Origin: an uncultured SAR86 cluster bacterium
GTDB taxonomy: Bacteria > Pseudomonadota > Gammaproteobacteria > Magnimaribacterales > D2472
Direction: 5' to 3'
Assembly: GCA_902630885.1 (NCBI GenBank)
Contig: CACOWI010000008.1
Span: 1 to 57,033 of the forward strand
DNA length: 57,033 nt
The notes below the pieces were generated by a model that saw only the letters and a program-made list of their open reading frames with translations, made no database searches and had not been told where the DNA came from. The number at the start of each line of letters is the position of its first letter. Position 1 is the stretch's first letter. Of the stretch, positions 44,307-57,033 are shown one piece after another. A program made the translations under genes and the position numbers.

Positions 44307-46143
44307 GCTCTTGTAGGAGTTCTTTTTTCTTAATTTGTATCAATATAAGGTTTACAGCCGCTGGTGTTACACCCTCAATTTTTGAAGCGTGACCTATGGT
44401 TTGTGGTTTGTGCTTTATGAGTTTTTCTTTAACTTCGTTAGAAAGTCCGGGAATGTTTTTGTAACCAATATTCTGTGGGATTATTTTGTTGTTCTGTTTT
44501 TGAGCCTTTTTAATCTCTCTTTTTTGTTTGTCAACATAGCCCTTATACTTTGCCTCTGTTGTGGCTCTTCTATATAGGTTTTTGTCTTTTTGGTTAGGCT
44601 TAAAAAGTTTTGATGTATCAATGTCTGTTCTTTTTAAAAGATCAAAAATGCTTTTTTTCTCAACAAGGTTTATTTGTTTATTTTTTTTGTTGGCAATCTT
44701 TTTGGTTTTCGTTTCTTTAAGTATGTTTATAAATTTTTTATATTCGTTTTCTCTACTTAGGTAATCTTTTTTTCTTGTTGTATCTACCAAGCCGGTTTTA
44801 AAGGCCTTAATCAAAAGTCTTTGTTCTGCGTTGTTTTGGGACAGCATTAGCCTGTGTTCTGCTCTGCTTGTGAACATTCTGTAGGGCTCTGTTATTCCGT
44901 GTGTCGTTAAGTCATCAATTAAAACACCTATATATGCTTCGCTTCTTTCTAAAACTAGGGGTTGTTTTTTTTGGATTGATCTAGCCGCGTTGGTTCCGGC
45001 TATTAGCCCTTGAGCAGCAGCTTCTTCATAGCCGGTTGTGCCGTTGATTTGTCCTGCTAGATAAAAGTTGTTAAAAAACTTGGTTTCTAGTGATATTTTT
45101 AGGCTTCTTGGGTCTACAAAATCATACTCTACTGCGTAGCCGAATTCAGTTATTGATGCTTTTTCAAATCCCTTGATTGAGTGTATAAATTCTTCTTGTG
45201 CTTTTTTGGGAAGACTTGTTGATATTCCATTGGGGTATATCAAGTCTTTTTTAATTCCTTCTGGTTCAACAAAAATTTGGTGGCTATCTTTGTCGCTAAA
45301 TCTATTAACTTTGTCTTCAATTGATGGGCAATACCTTGGGCCTATTCCTACAATTTCTCCAGAATACATTGCAGAAAGGTGGGTATTTTTTTTAATAATT
45401 TCGTGTGTCTTTTTGTTGGTTCTTGTAATAAAACATGACAATTGTTTTTGGTGTCTTTTTGGTTTGTTATATAGCGACATCCATGGTGTTGGCTTTTCTC
45501 CAGGTTGTTCTTCCATCTCTGAGGTTGAAATAGTTGAAAGCTTGATTCTTGCTGGGGTTCCTGTTTTTAGTCTTCCCATGGGTAATTTTAGTGAATAGAG
45601 TTTTTCTGATAAGGGTATGGCACTACCGTCACCCATCCTGCCTCCTTTTGTAACCTCTTTACCTACATACATTTTTCCGTTTAAGAATGTTCCTGTGGTT
45701 AAAACAGTTCTTTTGGCCAAAATATTTTGGTTGTTTGTTATAACTCCTATAACTGTATTTTTTTTGATTAGAAGATCTCTAACCTCTTCCTCATAAATGT
45801 CTATATCCGTTTTGTTTAATATTTTTTGAACTGCTTCTTTGTATAAATCTCTGTCGCACTGAACCCTAAGAGCTTGGACGGCATCCCCTTTTCTTGTATT
45901 AAGTGTTCTATATTGAATACCTGACATGTCAGTAGCAATTGGCATTAAGCCTCCCATAGCATCGATCTCTCTGACTATATGAGATTTGCCCAATCCCCCA
46001 ATCGCAGGATTGCAAGACATCTGACCTATAGCTTTTTTACTAAATGTAACAAGAGCACAGGACAAACCCATCCTGTGAACAGCAAACGCTGCTTCAACCC
46101 CAGCATGGCCGCCTCCCACAACAATTACATCATATTTATTCAT
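44299..46143 (-). CDS. mnmG: tRNA uridine-5-carboxymethylaminomethyl modification enzyme MnmG
   Basis: A 614-residue FAD protein. The N-terminal DVIVVGGGHAGVEAAFAVHR motif binds FAD; MSCNPAIGGLGKSHIVREID, GLKTGTPARIK-like (MGRLKTGTPARIK) and FYLAGQINGTTGYEEAAAQG are signature segments. With MnmE it modifies U34 of several tRNAs. Confidence 0.97.
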   Translation of the reverse strand: MNKYDVIVVGGGHAGVEAAFAVHRMGLSCALVTFSKKAIGQMSCNPAIGGLGKSHIVREIDAMGGLMPIATDMSGIQYRTLNTRKGDAVQALRVQCDRDLYKEAVQKILNKTDIDIYEEEVRDLLIKKNTVIGVITNNQNILAKRTVLTTGTFLNGKMYVGKEVTKGGRMGDGSAIPLSEKLYSLKLPMGRLKTGTPARIKLSTISTSEMEEQPGEKPTPWMSLYNKPKRHQKQLSCFITRTNKKTHEIIKKNTHLSAMYSGEIVGIGPRYCPSIEDKVNRFSDKDSHQIFVEPEGIKKDLIYPNGISTSLPKKAQEEFIHSIKGFEKASITEFGYAVEYDFVDPRSLKISLETKFFNNFYLAGQINGTTGYEEAAAQGLIAGTNAARSIQKKQPLVLERSEAYIGVLIDDLTTHGITEPYRMFTSRAEHRLMLSQNNAEQRLLIKAFKTGLVDTTRKKDYLSRENEYKKFINILKETKTKKIANKKNKQINLVEKKSIFDLLKRTDIDTSKLFKPNQKDKNLYRRATTEAKYKGYVDKQKREIKKAQKQNNKIIPQNIGYKNIPGLSNEVKEKLIKHKPQTIGHASKIEGVTPAAVNLILIQIKKKELLQEHV

Positions 46144-46354
46144 AAATAATTAAATAATAATATCTATATTATATACTTTTTGTTACTACTATTATGTTGA
46201 CTTTTTTCTGTTGAAAACTCATTCATAGCAAGGTATTTACTGGAGTTTATAACTTTATAAAACCAACCAAGCTCTGTTAAAAAACAGATAAAAAATACTT
46301 AACAAACTGTTATTAAAAAAATCGGTACAAAATTGTTAACAAATAAATAACAAC
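46144..46354. other. 211-bp AT-rich gap between mnmE and mnmG, possible origin region
   Basis: No gene. It is very AT-rich and includes the palindromes CTGTTAAAAAACAG (46274-46287) and TTGTTAACAA (46333-46342). In enteric bacteria oriC sits beside mnmG, but I find no perfect TTATCCACA DnaA box here; that box is at 49738. It also carries the mnmG promoter. Role is open. Confidence 0.45.
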
Positions 46355-47668
46355 CTATTTACCAATACAATAACTATTAAATATATCCCCCAACAAAGAA
46401 TCTGAAAATTTTTCACCAACAAGCTCATCAAAGCACGATCTTGCCAATCTAAGATCTTCGGCTACCAAATCCAAGGAAAGGTTCTCTTTTAGACCTGTTT
46501 TAGCTGAATTTAAACTCTCAATAACACTTGTGAATATTTTATTATGCCTGTCCCTTACTAAAAATTTATAATCATCTTTTTTAATGTCTTTTTTAAAAGA
46601 GGACAGTATTAGTTTTTTTAATTCATCAAACCCCTCACCAGTTTTAGCAGAAACACAACAATCAAAAAGCTTATTATCTTTTTCATTAACATCAATTTTA
46701 TTTTGAATAGATATAAAACATTTTTTATGTGACAAATCTTTAAAATTTTTAATTAAATACTTATCAACCTCATCAAAAACCCCAACCACCAAATCTACGC
46801 TCTTGATTTCAGACAAAGACAGACCAATGCCAACCTCTTCAATTTTATCGTCAGTCTTTCTAATGCCTGCAGAGTCTTGAATAGAAAAAACACTTGATTC
46901 AAAGAAAAGTTCACTGCTTATGATGTCTCTTGTAGTGCCAGGAAGGTCGGAAACAATAGCCCTTTCAAAGCCTAACAGCCTATTAAAAACCGAAGACTTA
47001 CCAGAGTTCACAGGCCCCACCAAAAGAATATTATTTTTTTGAGAAAAACGATTTTTGTTAACACAACCAGAAACAAAAGACTCAAACCTATTTTTAAGAT
47101 TACCCAAATCATTAACAATATTTTTGTCCATATATTCATTTCCCTCGTCAGAGAAGTCTATTTCAGCTTCTACACGAACCCTAATCTGATCAACCTCATC
47201 AGCAAAAACAGATATTTGTGATGACATCTCTCCAAACAATGAATTTCCTGACAAAACAACCCCCCTATCATCAGTGGTATCGATAAGGTCTGCTAGAGCC
47301 TCTGCCTCGTTCAAACTTATTTTATTGTTTAGGAAAGCGCGTTTGGTAAACTCACCCCCAACCGCCTCATCAAAACCAACCCCCTTAAATAAAGCAGCAA
47401 ATGAAGACATAACAGCAAGGCTTCCATGTGCATAGACCTCAAAAGAATCTTCACCTGTATAACTATTAGGACCTTTGAAAACCACCAAACCAGCCTTATC
47501 CACTAATTGTTTTTTGTTGTAAAACTCTTTGATGTGGAAACGCCCAACCTCAAAACTATCATTGTTAATAATTTTTGAGAGCCCTTTGTGACAACCATCA
47601 CCAGAAACCCTAAATATACATATGGCTGACTTAGCAGGGGGTGTCGCTAGCGCAAAAACAGGATGCAT
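46355..47668 (-). CDS. mnmE: tRNA modification GTPase MnmE
   Basis: A 437-residue protein: N-terminal tetrahydrofolate-binding domain, helical domain, and GTPase domain with LVGPVNSGKSSVFNRLLG (P-loop), DLPGTTRDI (G2) and DSAGIR (G3). It ends with SYCIGK, the conserved C-x-G-K end with the modifying Cys. Slightly shorter than the usual 454 residues. One of the few proteins for which the exact end fixes identity. Confidence 0.97.
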   Translation of the reverse strand: MHPVFALATPPAKSAICIFRVSGDGCHKGLSKIINNDSFEVGRFHIKEFYNKKQLVDKAGLVVFKGPNSYTGEDSFEVYAHGSLAVMSSFAALFKGVGFDEAVGGEFTKRAFLNNKISLNEAEALADLIDTTDDRGVVLSGNSLFGEMSSQISVFADEVDQIRVRVEAEIDFSDEGNEYMDKNIVNDLGNLKNRFESFVSGCVNKNRFSQKNNILLVGPVNSGKSSVFNRLLGFERAIVSDLPGTTRDIISSELFFESSVFSIQDSAGIRKTDDKIEEVGIGLSLSEIKSVDLVVGVFDEVDKYLIKNFKDLSHKKCFISIQNKIDVNEKDNKLFDCCVSAKTGEGFDELKKLILSSFKKDIKKDDYKFLVRDRHNKIFTSVIESLNSAKTGLKENLSLDLVAEDLRLARSCFDELVGEKFSDSLLGDIFNSYCIGK

Positions 47669-47670
47669 GA

Positions 47671-49197
47671 TCAGTTTGTGTTAAGAGCGCCTTGTTGTTT
47701 GTAGAGGTAGCTTTGTTGCCCAAGCTGAACTGCTGTATTAACAACAGTATATAAACAAAGCGCGGCTGGAAAAAATAAAAAGAAAACCGAAAACATAACA
47801 GGCATGTATTTCATAACCTGAGCTTGTGTTGGGTCCATTCCAGCTGGCTGTGGGTTAAGTCTTTGGGTTAATAACATCAACACTCCAAAAGCTGCGGGTA
47901 AAACAAAAAAGGGATCGGGTGCCGAAAGATCCGCCCAAAAACCCAAAGAGCTATATCTCAACTCAACCATTTCTCTTAGCGCAAAAAAGAAACCAATAAA
48001 AAAAGGCATTTGTATAAACAAAGGTAAACAACCACCAAGAGGGTTGGCTCCGTGTTTTTTCATCACCTTCATTGTTTCTGTGCTTGCGGCCTGACGATCG
48101 TTTTTATATCTTTCCTTAATTTCATTTAGCTCGGGTGTTATTTTTCTTAACGCAGCCATTGACTTAAAACTCTTGGCTGTAACAGGCCAAAAAGCCAATT
48201 TAATTAGTATGGTAAATATAATTATTGTTAATCCCCAACTGTTTACATAACTATTAATAAAATCCATCACAAAAACCATAGGCTGAGCCAAAAACCAAAA
48301 CCAACCCATGTCAATGGCAAGCTCTAAGTTGTCGGCCCTGGTCATAAGGTCTTTTCTAATTTTTGGACCAACAAACAATCTGTGTTCATGACCGTAAACC
48401 AAATTGCTTGTTGAAGAGCCTTCCACTGTATAACCCATTCTGAAGAATCCAGACTCTTTAGGTAGAACATAATAGTTATAAATATATTCGTCCGATCCAA
48501 TAATGGCTGCAAAAAAATATTTTTGAATAAAAGCTATCCAACCAGATTTAGACAGAACCTCAAGAGGCTCATCGACCGACCTTAGTCTAGATGTTGAATA
48601 TGGATCAAGCTCGGTGCTAATTGCAACACCTTCATACGAGCTGTTATTCATCATTCCACCCTCAAGAGCACCCCTTTTTAAATCAAGAGCCCTTCCCTCA
48701 GACCGATACAGCCCAGCAAAAGACTTTCCTTTAATGCCATTTGCCGCAGAGTCATAAATACTCACCTCATAACTAACATCAGAAAAAGAAACAGTTTTTG
48801 ATATATTCAGCTCTGGATCAAACAAAACCACAAAATCCTCACCACGCTCTGAAACTCGATAGTTTGGAGACAACCCAGTAAAACCACTTTTAAAATAATA
48901 TTGAAATGAGGAGGATTCAGACGACCCAAAAACTCTAAAACCCTGAGAACCATCCACGTTTTCAACAGGATACTCTTTCAGCCTTGCTTCAACGATTGAA
49001 CCATTAGATACAGATATAACCAATGAAAGCTCATTATTTTCAATTGAAACAAACCCATCATCATTCTCAAAAAAAGACGAACCAACAGAATCAAGATGGT
49101 TTTTTATTGATTTTGATTTTTGTTCTGAATTCCATTCATACAACAACGCCAATGAAAGAAAAACAATTAGAGCCAAATACAAACTTCTTATATTCAT
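47671..49197 (-). CDS. yidC: membrane protein insertase YidC
   Basis: A 508-residue insertase: N-terminal anchor helix, a large periplasmic beta-sandwich domain (residues about 50-300), then five helices with SWGLTIIIFTILIKLAFWPV and GGCLPLFIQMPFFIGFFFAL, where the conserved groove Arg is in KYKNDRQ-like basic stretches. It inserts proteins such as AtpE. Its ATG shares one base with the rnpA stop (TAATG). Confidence 0.96.
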   Translation of the reverse strand: MNIRSLYLALIVFLSLALLYEWNSEQKSKSIKNHLDSVGSSFFENDDGFVSIENNELSLVISVSNGSIVEARLKEYPVENVDGSQGFRVFGSSESSSFQYYFKSGFTGLSPNYRVSERGEDFVVLFDPELNISKTVSFSDVSYEVSIYDSAANGIKGKSFAGLYRSEGRALDLKRGALEGGMMNNSSYEGVAISTELDPYSTSRLRSVDEPLEVLSKSGWIAFIQKYFFAAIIGSDEYIYNYYVLPKESGFFRMGYTVEGSSTSNLVYGHEHRLFVGPKIRKDLMTRADNLELAIDMGWFWFLAQPMVFVMDFINSYVNSWGLTIIIFTILIKLAFWPVTAKSFKSMAALRKITPELNEIKERYKNDRQAASTETMKVMKKHGANPLGGCLPLFIQMPFFIGFFFALREMVELRYSSLGFWADLSAPDPFFVLPAAFGVLMLLTQRLNPQPAGMDPTQAQVMKYMPVMFSVFFLFFPAALCLYTVVNTAVQLGQQSYLYKQQGALNTN

Positions 49198-49508
49198 TAT
49201 TTATCCAAGTTATCTGTAATAGATTTAATTGCTGTTGAGATCTCTATTACTGCTTCTTTATATGATAACTCTCCAAAAGGCTGAAATACAGAAAAAACAA
49301 TAGTGCCATTAAGTGTTGTCGGTGACAGTTCTCTAAAAATTTCTTTTATTCTTCTTTTGATTTTATTTCTTTCCACAGCAAGCTTAAAAAATTTTTTAGA
49401 GATTGAGATTTCAATATTTTCTTTGTTTGGGTGTTTGTAAAAAATTCTAAAAAATTTGCAAGAATACATACACTCAAGAGAGCTGAATTTTTGATTATAG
49501 TTAGACAA
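49197..49508 (-). CDS. rnpA: ribonuclease P protein component
   Basis: I place the start at TTG 49508, one base after the rpmH stop, giving 103 residues. The RNA-binding RNR motif LAVERNKIKRRIKEIFR is present, preceded by IEISISKKFFK. A frame from 49598 would overlap rpmH. RnpA assists the RNase P RNA in 5' maturation of tRNAs. No yidD gene lies between it and yidC. N-terminus uncertain. Confidence 0.88.
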   Translation of the reverse strand: MSNYNQKFSSLECMYSCKFFRIFYKHPNKENIEISISKKFFKLAVERNKIKRRIKEIFRELSPTTLNGTIVFSVFQPFGELSYKEAVIEISTAIKSITDNLDK

Positions 49509-49509
49509 A

Positions 49510-49644
49510 TTAAGCGCTGAGGACCTTTCTACCCTTTTTTCTTCTGTTGGATAAAACAGCTCTTCCTGCCTTGGTTGACATTCGTGCACGAAAACCATGG
49601 GTTCTTTTTCTTTTGAGGTTGCTTGGCTGAAAAGTTCTCTTCAT
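49510..49644 (-). CDS. rpmH: 50S ribosomal protein L34
   Basis: A 44-residue protein found by eye, too short for a simple ORF cut-off. ATG 49644; the sequence reads [20 protein letters not shown] and ends GRKVLSA, the canonical L34. It precedes rnpA and its promoter (perfect TATAAT at 49671-49676, minus strand) lies 27 nt upstream. Confidence 0.97.
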   Translation of the reverse strand: MKRTFQPSNLKRKRTHGFRARMSTKAGRAVLSNRRKKGRKVLSA

Positions 49645-49670
49645 AATATCTATCGCAAAAAGTGTTGAGA

Positions 49671-49701
49671 ATTATAGCGCAATAAGTTTTTAAAGCCACA
49701 A
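49671..49701 (-). promoter_or_regulatory. candidate rpmH-rnpA-yidC promoter
   Basis: Minus-strand TATAAT at 49671-49676 is a perfect -10; TTGTGG at 49696-49701 is a weak -35 with 19-nt spacing. The distance to the rpmH ATG fits a short leader. It lies next to the DnaA box of the dnaA region. Confidence 0.5.
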
Positions 49702-49737
49702 AAATAGCCTTAAAACTTAAAGTTTTTTATATACAAG

Positions 49738-49746
49738 TTATCCACA
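49738..49746 (+). promoter_or_regulatory. perfect DnaA box in the dnaA upstream region
   Basis: TTATCCACA matches the consensus exactly. A weaker relative, TGTGGATTT, lies near 49779-49787 on the other strand. Boxes in front of dnaA serve autoregulation and, in many bacteria, mark the origin. Only one clear box is seen, so an origin cannot be firmly placed. Confidence 0.7.
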
Positions 49747-49820
49747 ACAAATTCCTATATTTATTCTGTAGATATCTTGTGGATTTTTTAATAGACTATC
49801 AGTCAAATAGGAGATAATAA

Positions 49821-51113
49821 TTGGAACTGTGGAATAAGTGTTCTGAAAAGCTTGAAAATACACTTTCTCAAGAAGATTTCAACACCTGGATCAGGCCATT
49901 AAAGGCCAAAATTGATAAAAACACTCTGGAGCTTGTCGCACCAAACGACTTTATTTTAGATTACATAGAAAAAAACTATTCCAAAGAAATTAAAAAAATA
50001 GTTAAAACTCAGTCTAAATCAAACATCAACCTTGTTTTTAAAACTCATACAAAAGAGACATTTATTGATAAATATAAAAACAATCAAAATACTGAAATTA
50101 AATTAGTTGAAGGCTATACATTTGATAGTTTTGTTGAGGGAAAATCAAACCACCTGGCTTTGGCGGCGGCAAGACAGGTTGCTGCAAACCCAAAGGGTGA
50201 TTACAACCCCCTTTTTATTTACGGTGGTGTTGGTCTAGGAAAAACACACCTAATGCATGCTGTTGGAAATCAAATTCTTAAAAATGAACCAAAAAAAAGA
50301 ATTGTTTATGTTCACTCAGAGAAGTTTGTTTCTGATATGGTAAAGGCTCTGCAACTCGGCGCAATGAATGAGTTCAAATCTTTCTATAGAAATGCTGATG
50401 CTTTATTGATTGACGACATTCAGTTTTTTGCTGGAAAGGAACAATCTCAAGAAGAGTTTTTTCATACATTTAATGCTTTGTTAGATCGAAACAATCAAAT
50501 GATATTAACCTGTGATAAGTACCCAAAAGAAATTGATGGTTTGGAAGAAAGATTGAAATCGAGACTCGGCTGGGGACTGCCTGTTGTTATAGACCCACCA
50601 GAGTTAGAAACAAGAGCTGCAGTTTTGCTTAGCAAAGCATCTTCAATGGGCATCTCTCTTCCAAATGACTGTGCAATATATATAGCCCAAAGAATAAGAT
50701 CAAATATTAGGGAGCTTGAGGGCGCTCTGAAAAGGGTTGTTGCTAATGCCAGGTTCACAAACCAGGATGTTGATCTTGCGCTTGTAAAAGATGCATTAAA
50801 AGATCTTTTTGTTATTTCCGCGAAAATGATTAGCGTAGAGAATATCCAAAAAACTGTAGCAGAATATTACAATATTAAATTATCAGACCTGCTTTCAAAA
50901 AGAAGAAGTAGGTCCATAACCAGACCAAGACAAATGGCAATGGCGCTAACAAAAGAACTTACAAACCATAGCCTTCCAGAAATTGGAGAAGCATATAATG
51001 GCAGAGACCATACAACCGTTCTTCACGCATGTAAAAAAATTAAAGAATTAAGAAAAGAAAGCCCCTCTCACGAGGAGGATTATAGAAATCTAAATAGAGC
51101 TTTAACAAACTAA
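49821..51113 (+). CDS. dnaA: chromosomal replication initiator DnaA
   Basis: A 430-residue DnaA from TTG 49821 with AGGAG 8 nt before it. Domain I starts [19 protein letters not shown]; domain III has [16 protein letters not shown] (Walker A) and [14 protein letters not shown] (Walker B); domain IV ends with [14 protein letters not shown], the DnaA signature. Shorter than the E. coli protein because the domain II linker is short. Overlaps dnaN by one base. Confidence 0.97.
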   Translation: MELWNKCSEKLENTLSQEDFNTWIRPLKAKIDKNTLELVAPNDFILDYIEKNYSKEIKKIVKTQSKSNINLVFKTHTKETFIDKYKNNQNTEIKLVEGYTFDSFVEGKSNHLALAAARQVAANPKGDYNPLFIYGGVGLGKTHLMHAVGNQILKNEPKKRIVYVHSEKFVSDMVKALQLGAMNEFKSFYRNADALLIDDIQFFAGKEQSQEEFFHTFNALLDRNNQMILTCDKYPKEIDGLEERLKSRLGWGLPVVIDPPELETRAAVLLSKASSMGISLPNDCAIYIAQRIRSNIRELEGALKRVVANARFTNQDVDLALVKDALKDLFVISAKMISVENIQKTVAEYYNIKLSDLLSKRRSRSITRPRQMAMALTKELTNHSLPEIGEAYNGRDHTTVLHACKKIKELRKESPSHEEDYRNLNRALTN

Positions 51114-52216
51114 TGGATTTTTACATAACCAAAGAAGAGGTTGCTAAATCACTAAACCAAACTCTTGGTGTGGTTGAAAAGAGACAAACGTTGCCTATTT
51201 TATCTAATGTTTTATTTGAGGTCGACGAATCCTCTCTGAAGCTTACTGCTACTGACTTGGAGAGCGAAATATCAACAACTTCAATAATATCTAATTTTAA
51301 AAGCGGTGGAAAAACAACAGCGCCTGCCAGAAAATTAAATGATTTATGCAGACTAATGCCAGATTCAGCTGAAATACATTTTTTTCTTGATGGAGATAAT
51401 TTAAGGATTGAAACCGAATCAGGTAAATATAATCTATCAACTTTACCAAGCGAAGACTTTCCAGTTTTTGAAACCGAAGAAACTCAATCACAAATTAATA
51501 TTTCATCTCAAAATCTTAAAAATTTAATTTCGAAGACATCCTTTGCAATGGGAAATCAAGATTGGCGGCATTACCTAAATGGGCTATACATGTTGATAGA
51601 TGACAAGACAATCACAACAGTTGCAACTGACGCTCACAGACTTGCGATGGCAACTTCATCATTGAACGAGGCAGCCTCGGAATCCACAAGTGGAATTGTT
51701 CCAAGAAAATCTATCAATGAAATTGGAAAGCTTGTTGGAGATGAGTCCGAGAATGTTGTGCTTCAGCTAGGACATACCTCAATTGCAGCCAATGTCTCCG
51801 GAACTACATTTGTTAGCAAATTGATCGAGGGAAAATTTCCTGATTATGAGCAAGTGATTCCTTCAGGAGAAAGTTCACTTCTTGAGGTAGATAGAAAAAA
51901 TTTTTCAGAGAGTCTCAGCAGAGTTAGTGTTTTGTCTAGCGAAAAATATAAAGGGGTCAGGATCATTACAAAAAAAGATTCTTTAAATATTTCAGCTAAT
52001 AATCCAGAAAAGGAACAGGGTGAAGAAAATCTTTCATGTTCGTACCAAGGCGATGAAATTGACATAGCCTTCAATGTTAATTATTTGCAAGAAATTTTAT
52101 CAACCATTGATTCCGAAAAAATAGAAATCAATTTTTTTGGCTCAGAAAAAAGTTGCCTTATAACAGATCCAAACTCTAAAAATCTTAAATATGTCGTGAT
52201 GCCACTTCTTATCTAA
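51113..52216 (+). CDS. dnaN: DNA polymerase III beta sliding clamp
   Basis: A 367-residue clamp with three repeated domains. KRQTLPILSNVLFEVDESSL near residue 23 starts domain 1, ATDAHRLAMAT near 175 lies in domain 2, and the end VMPLLI is the canonical C-terminus. It forms a dimeric ring that tethers polymerase III to DNA. Confidence 0.97.
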   Translation: MDFYITKEEVAKSLNQTLGVVEKRQTLPILSNVLFEVDESSLKLTATDLESEISTTSIISNFKSGGKTTAPARKLNDLCRLMPDSAEIHFFLDGDNLRIETESGKYNLSTLPSEDFPVFETEETQSQINISSQNLKNLISKTSFAMGNQDWRHYLNGLYMLIDDKTITTVATDAHRLAMATSSLNEAASESTSGIVPRKSINEIGKLVGDESENVVLQLGHTSIAANVSGTTFVSKLIEGKFPDYEQVIPSGESSLLEVDRKNFSESLSRVSVLSSEKYKGVRIITKKDSLNISANNPEKEQGEENLSCSYQGDEIDIAFNVNYLQEILSTIDSEKIEINFFGSEKSCLITDPNSKNLKYVVMPLLI

Positions 52217-52218
52217 AA

Positions 52219-55920
<3,702 letters not shown>

Positions 55921-55922
55921 TA

Positions 55923-57033
55923 CTAATTATTTATTAATTCTGTTAAATAGCTACTTAGATCATCGATGCTAATTCTTTTTTGATCCATTGAATCTCTATC
56001 TCTTATAGTTACAGTTTTGTCATTAAGTGTTTCGAAATCAACTGTAATACATACTGGGGTACCTATTTCATCATGTTTTCGATAGCTTTTGCCTATATTT
56101 CCAGTATTTTCTAATATTACTCTTCCTAAACCAAGTTTTTGTAAGTTTTTTTTAATTTGTTTAGCAGAATCAACTAATTCTGAACTATTTTTTTTCAGCG
56201 GTATTACAGCAGCTTTTACAGGAGACAGGTGTGGCTTAAGTTTTAAAACAACCCGTGTCTTGCCTTCCTCAAGCTCTTCATGCAAATAAGCTTCATTCAA
56301 TATTGCTAAAAAACCTCTTTCTACACCCGCAGATGGCTCAATAACATAAGGCACAATCCATTCTCCTGAAGAGTCTTGAATTGCCATTTTGCTGTTTGAA
56401 TGCTTGTTTTCTTTTACATTCGAATTAATTGCTAATTCTTTTTGCTTTTTTGAGTGTGAACCAAGATCGAAATCAGTTCTGTTTGCAATACCTTCAAGTT
56501 CTTCTAGTCCGTGTGGGAACTTATACATTAGATCAACTGTCTTTTTAGAATAATGAGCTAATTCTTCAGTGGGTACATCATAAATCTCAATACTTTCCAT
56601 GGGTACACCTTGATTTTTCCACCATTCAAGTCTTTTTTGTACCCATGAATCATGAAATTCTTCATCATTACCTGGCATAACAAAATATTCTAATTCCATT
56701 TGCTCAAACTCTCTAACCCTAAATATAAAATTTCTTGGTGTTATTTCATTTCTAAATGCCTTACCAATTTGGGCTATGCCAAAAGGAATAGGTTTAGAGG
56801 TAGAATCTAATACGTTTTTAAAGTTAGTAAAAATTTGTTGAGCTGTTTCGGGCCTTAAGTATGCATAACTAGATCCATCCTCAATGGGGCCTACATTAGT
56901 TTTAAACATCAAATTAAATTGTCTTGGTTCTGTAAGATCTTCAACTTTACATTCTTTTGGAACCTGATCTGCTCTAAACCTTTTTCCACATGACTTACAG
57001 TCAACCATAGGATCTGAAAACGTATCTTCATGT
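55923..57033 (-). CDS. glycyl-tRNA synthetase, alpha2 dimeric type, N-terminus outside window
   Basis: The frame continues past ATG 57008 to the window edge (upstream codons read HEDTFSDP before [11 protein letters not shown]), so 57008 is internal. Class II motifs: [20 protein letters not shown] (motif 2), [11 protein letters not shown], and [13 protein letters not shown] (motif 3); an anticodon-binding domain follows ([13 protein letters not shown]). This is the homodimeric GlyRS of Gram-positives, Thermus and eukaryotes, not the alpha2beta2 GlyQ/GlyS typical of gammaproteobacteria. It attaches glycine to tRNA-Gly. The end is 2 nt from the PlsC-like gene. Confidence 0.93.
   Translation of the reverse strand, partial: HEDTFSDPMVDCKSCGKRFRADQVPKECKVEDLTEPRQFNLMFKTNVGPIEDGSSYAYLRPETAQQIFTNFKNVLDSTSKPIPFGIAQIGKAFRNEITPRNFIFRVREFEQMELEYFVMPGNDEEFHDSWVQKRLEWWKNQGVPMESIEIYDVPTEELAHYSKKTVDLMYKFPHGLEELEGIANRTDFDLGSHSKKQKELAINSNVKENKHSNSKMAIQDSSGEWIVPYVIEPSAGVERGFLAILNEAYLHEELEEGKTRVVLKLKPHLSPVKAAVIPLKKNSSELVDSAKQIKKNLQKLGLGRVILENTGNIGKSYRKHDEIGTPVCITVDFETLNDKTVTIRDRDSMDQKRISIDDLSSYLTELINN

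Noticed and set aside
49509-49598. N-terminal extension of RnpA
   Set aside because: This part lies inside rpmH in another frame; the RnpA family has no such extension here and TTG 49508 follows the rpmH stop.

Overview
The window is about 57 kb of AT-rich chromosome from a marine gammaproteobacterium, most probably a streamlined SAR86-like lineage. This rests on the low GC, short intergenic gaps, overlapping genes, and the gene order parA-parB-atpIBEFHAGDC-glmU-glmS beside mnmG-mnmE-yidC-rnpA-rpmH | dnaA-dnaN-recF-gyrB. The taxonomic call is inference; no rRNA gene is present.

Layout. (1) 1-24.8 kb holds metabolic and accessory chromosomal genes, mostly on the minus strand: an M20 amidohydrolase (cut by the window edge), acetyltransferases, a crotonase, a DUF885 protein, a lysine 6-dehydrogenase/saccharopine dehydrogenase-like gene with an aminoadipate-semialdehyde dehydrogenase, secreted and lipid-associated proteins, a dihaem cytochrome plus parallel beta-helix pair, three GFA-fold zinc proteins, a MAPEG protein, glyoxalase-fold proteins, an SMR transporter, DoxX, and a 15-residue peptide with eight cysteines. 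(2) 24.8-32.1 kb is an integration hot spot directly downstream of glmS. Nearest glmS lies a 6-kb element (about 26,057-32,095) with a large serine integrase, a small HUH replication protein, an RHH protein, an HTH-like protein, a DUF6641-like gene and several unknown genes. Farther out are four single-gene units (three tiny membrane proteins and an endonuclease VII-like HNH protein) separated by related att-like repeats. (3) 32.1-42.1 kb is the atp operon with glmU and glmS at its end. (4) 42.1-57 kb is the replication-origin neighbourhood: parAB, rsmG, mnmG, mnmE, yidC, rnpA, rpmH, a DnaA box, dnaA, dnaN, recF (with a parS site inside its 3' end), gyrB, an acyltransferase, and an alpha2-type glycyl-tRNA synthetase cut by the window end.

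How it fits together. The glmS 3' end is used as an attachment site. The 6-kb element carries inverted half-sites at its two ends, as expected for a serine integrase whose attP and attB are imperfect palindromes. It also has its own control sites: three copies of a roughly 30-bp dyad, three 11-bp tandem repeats at one end, and a perfect hairpin between the RHH and rep genes. The neighbouring single-gene units share the same CAGTAAC-type site, so the locus reads like a serine-integrase-driven cassette array. This is the most unusual structure in the window.
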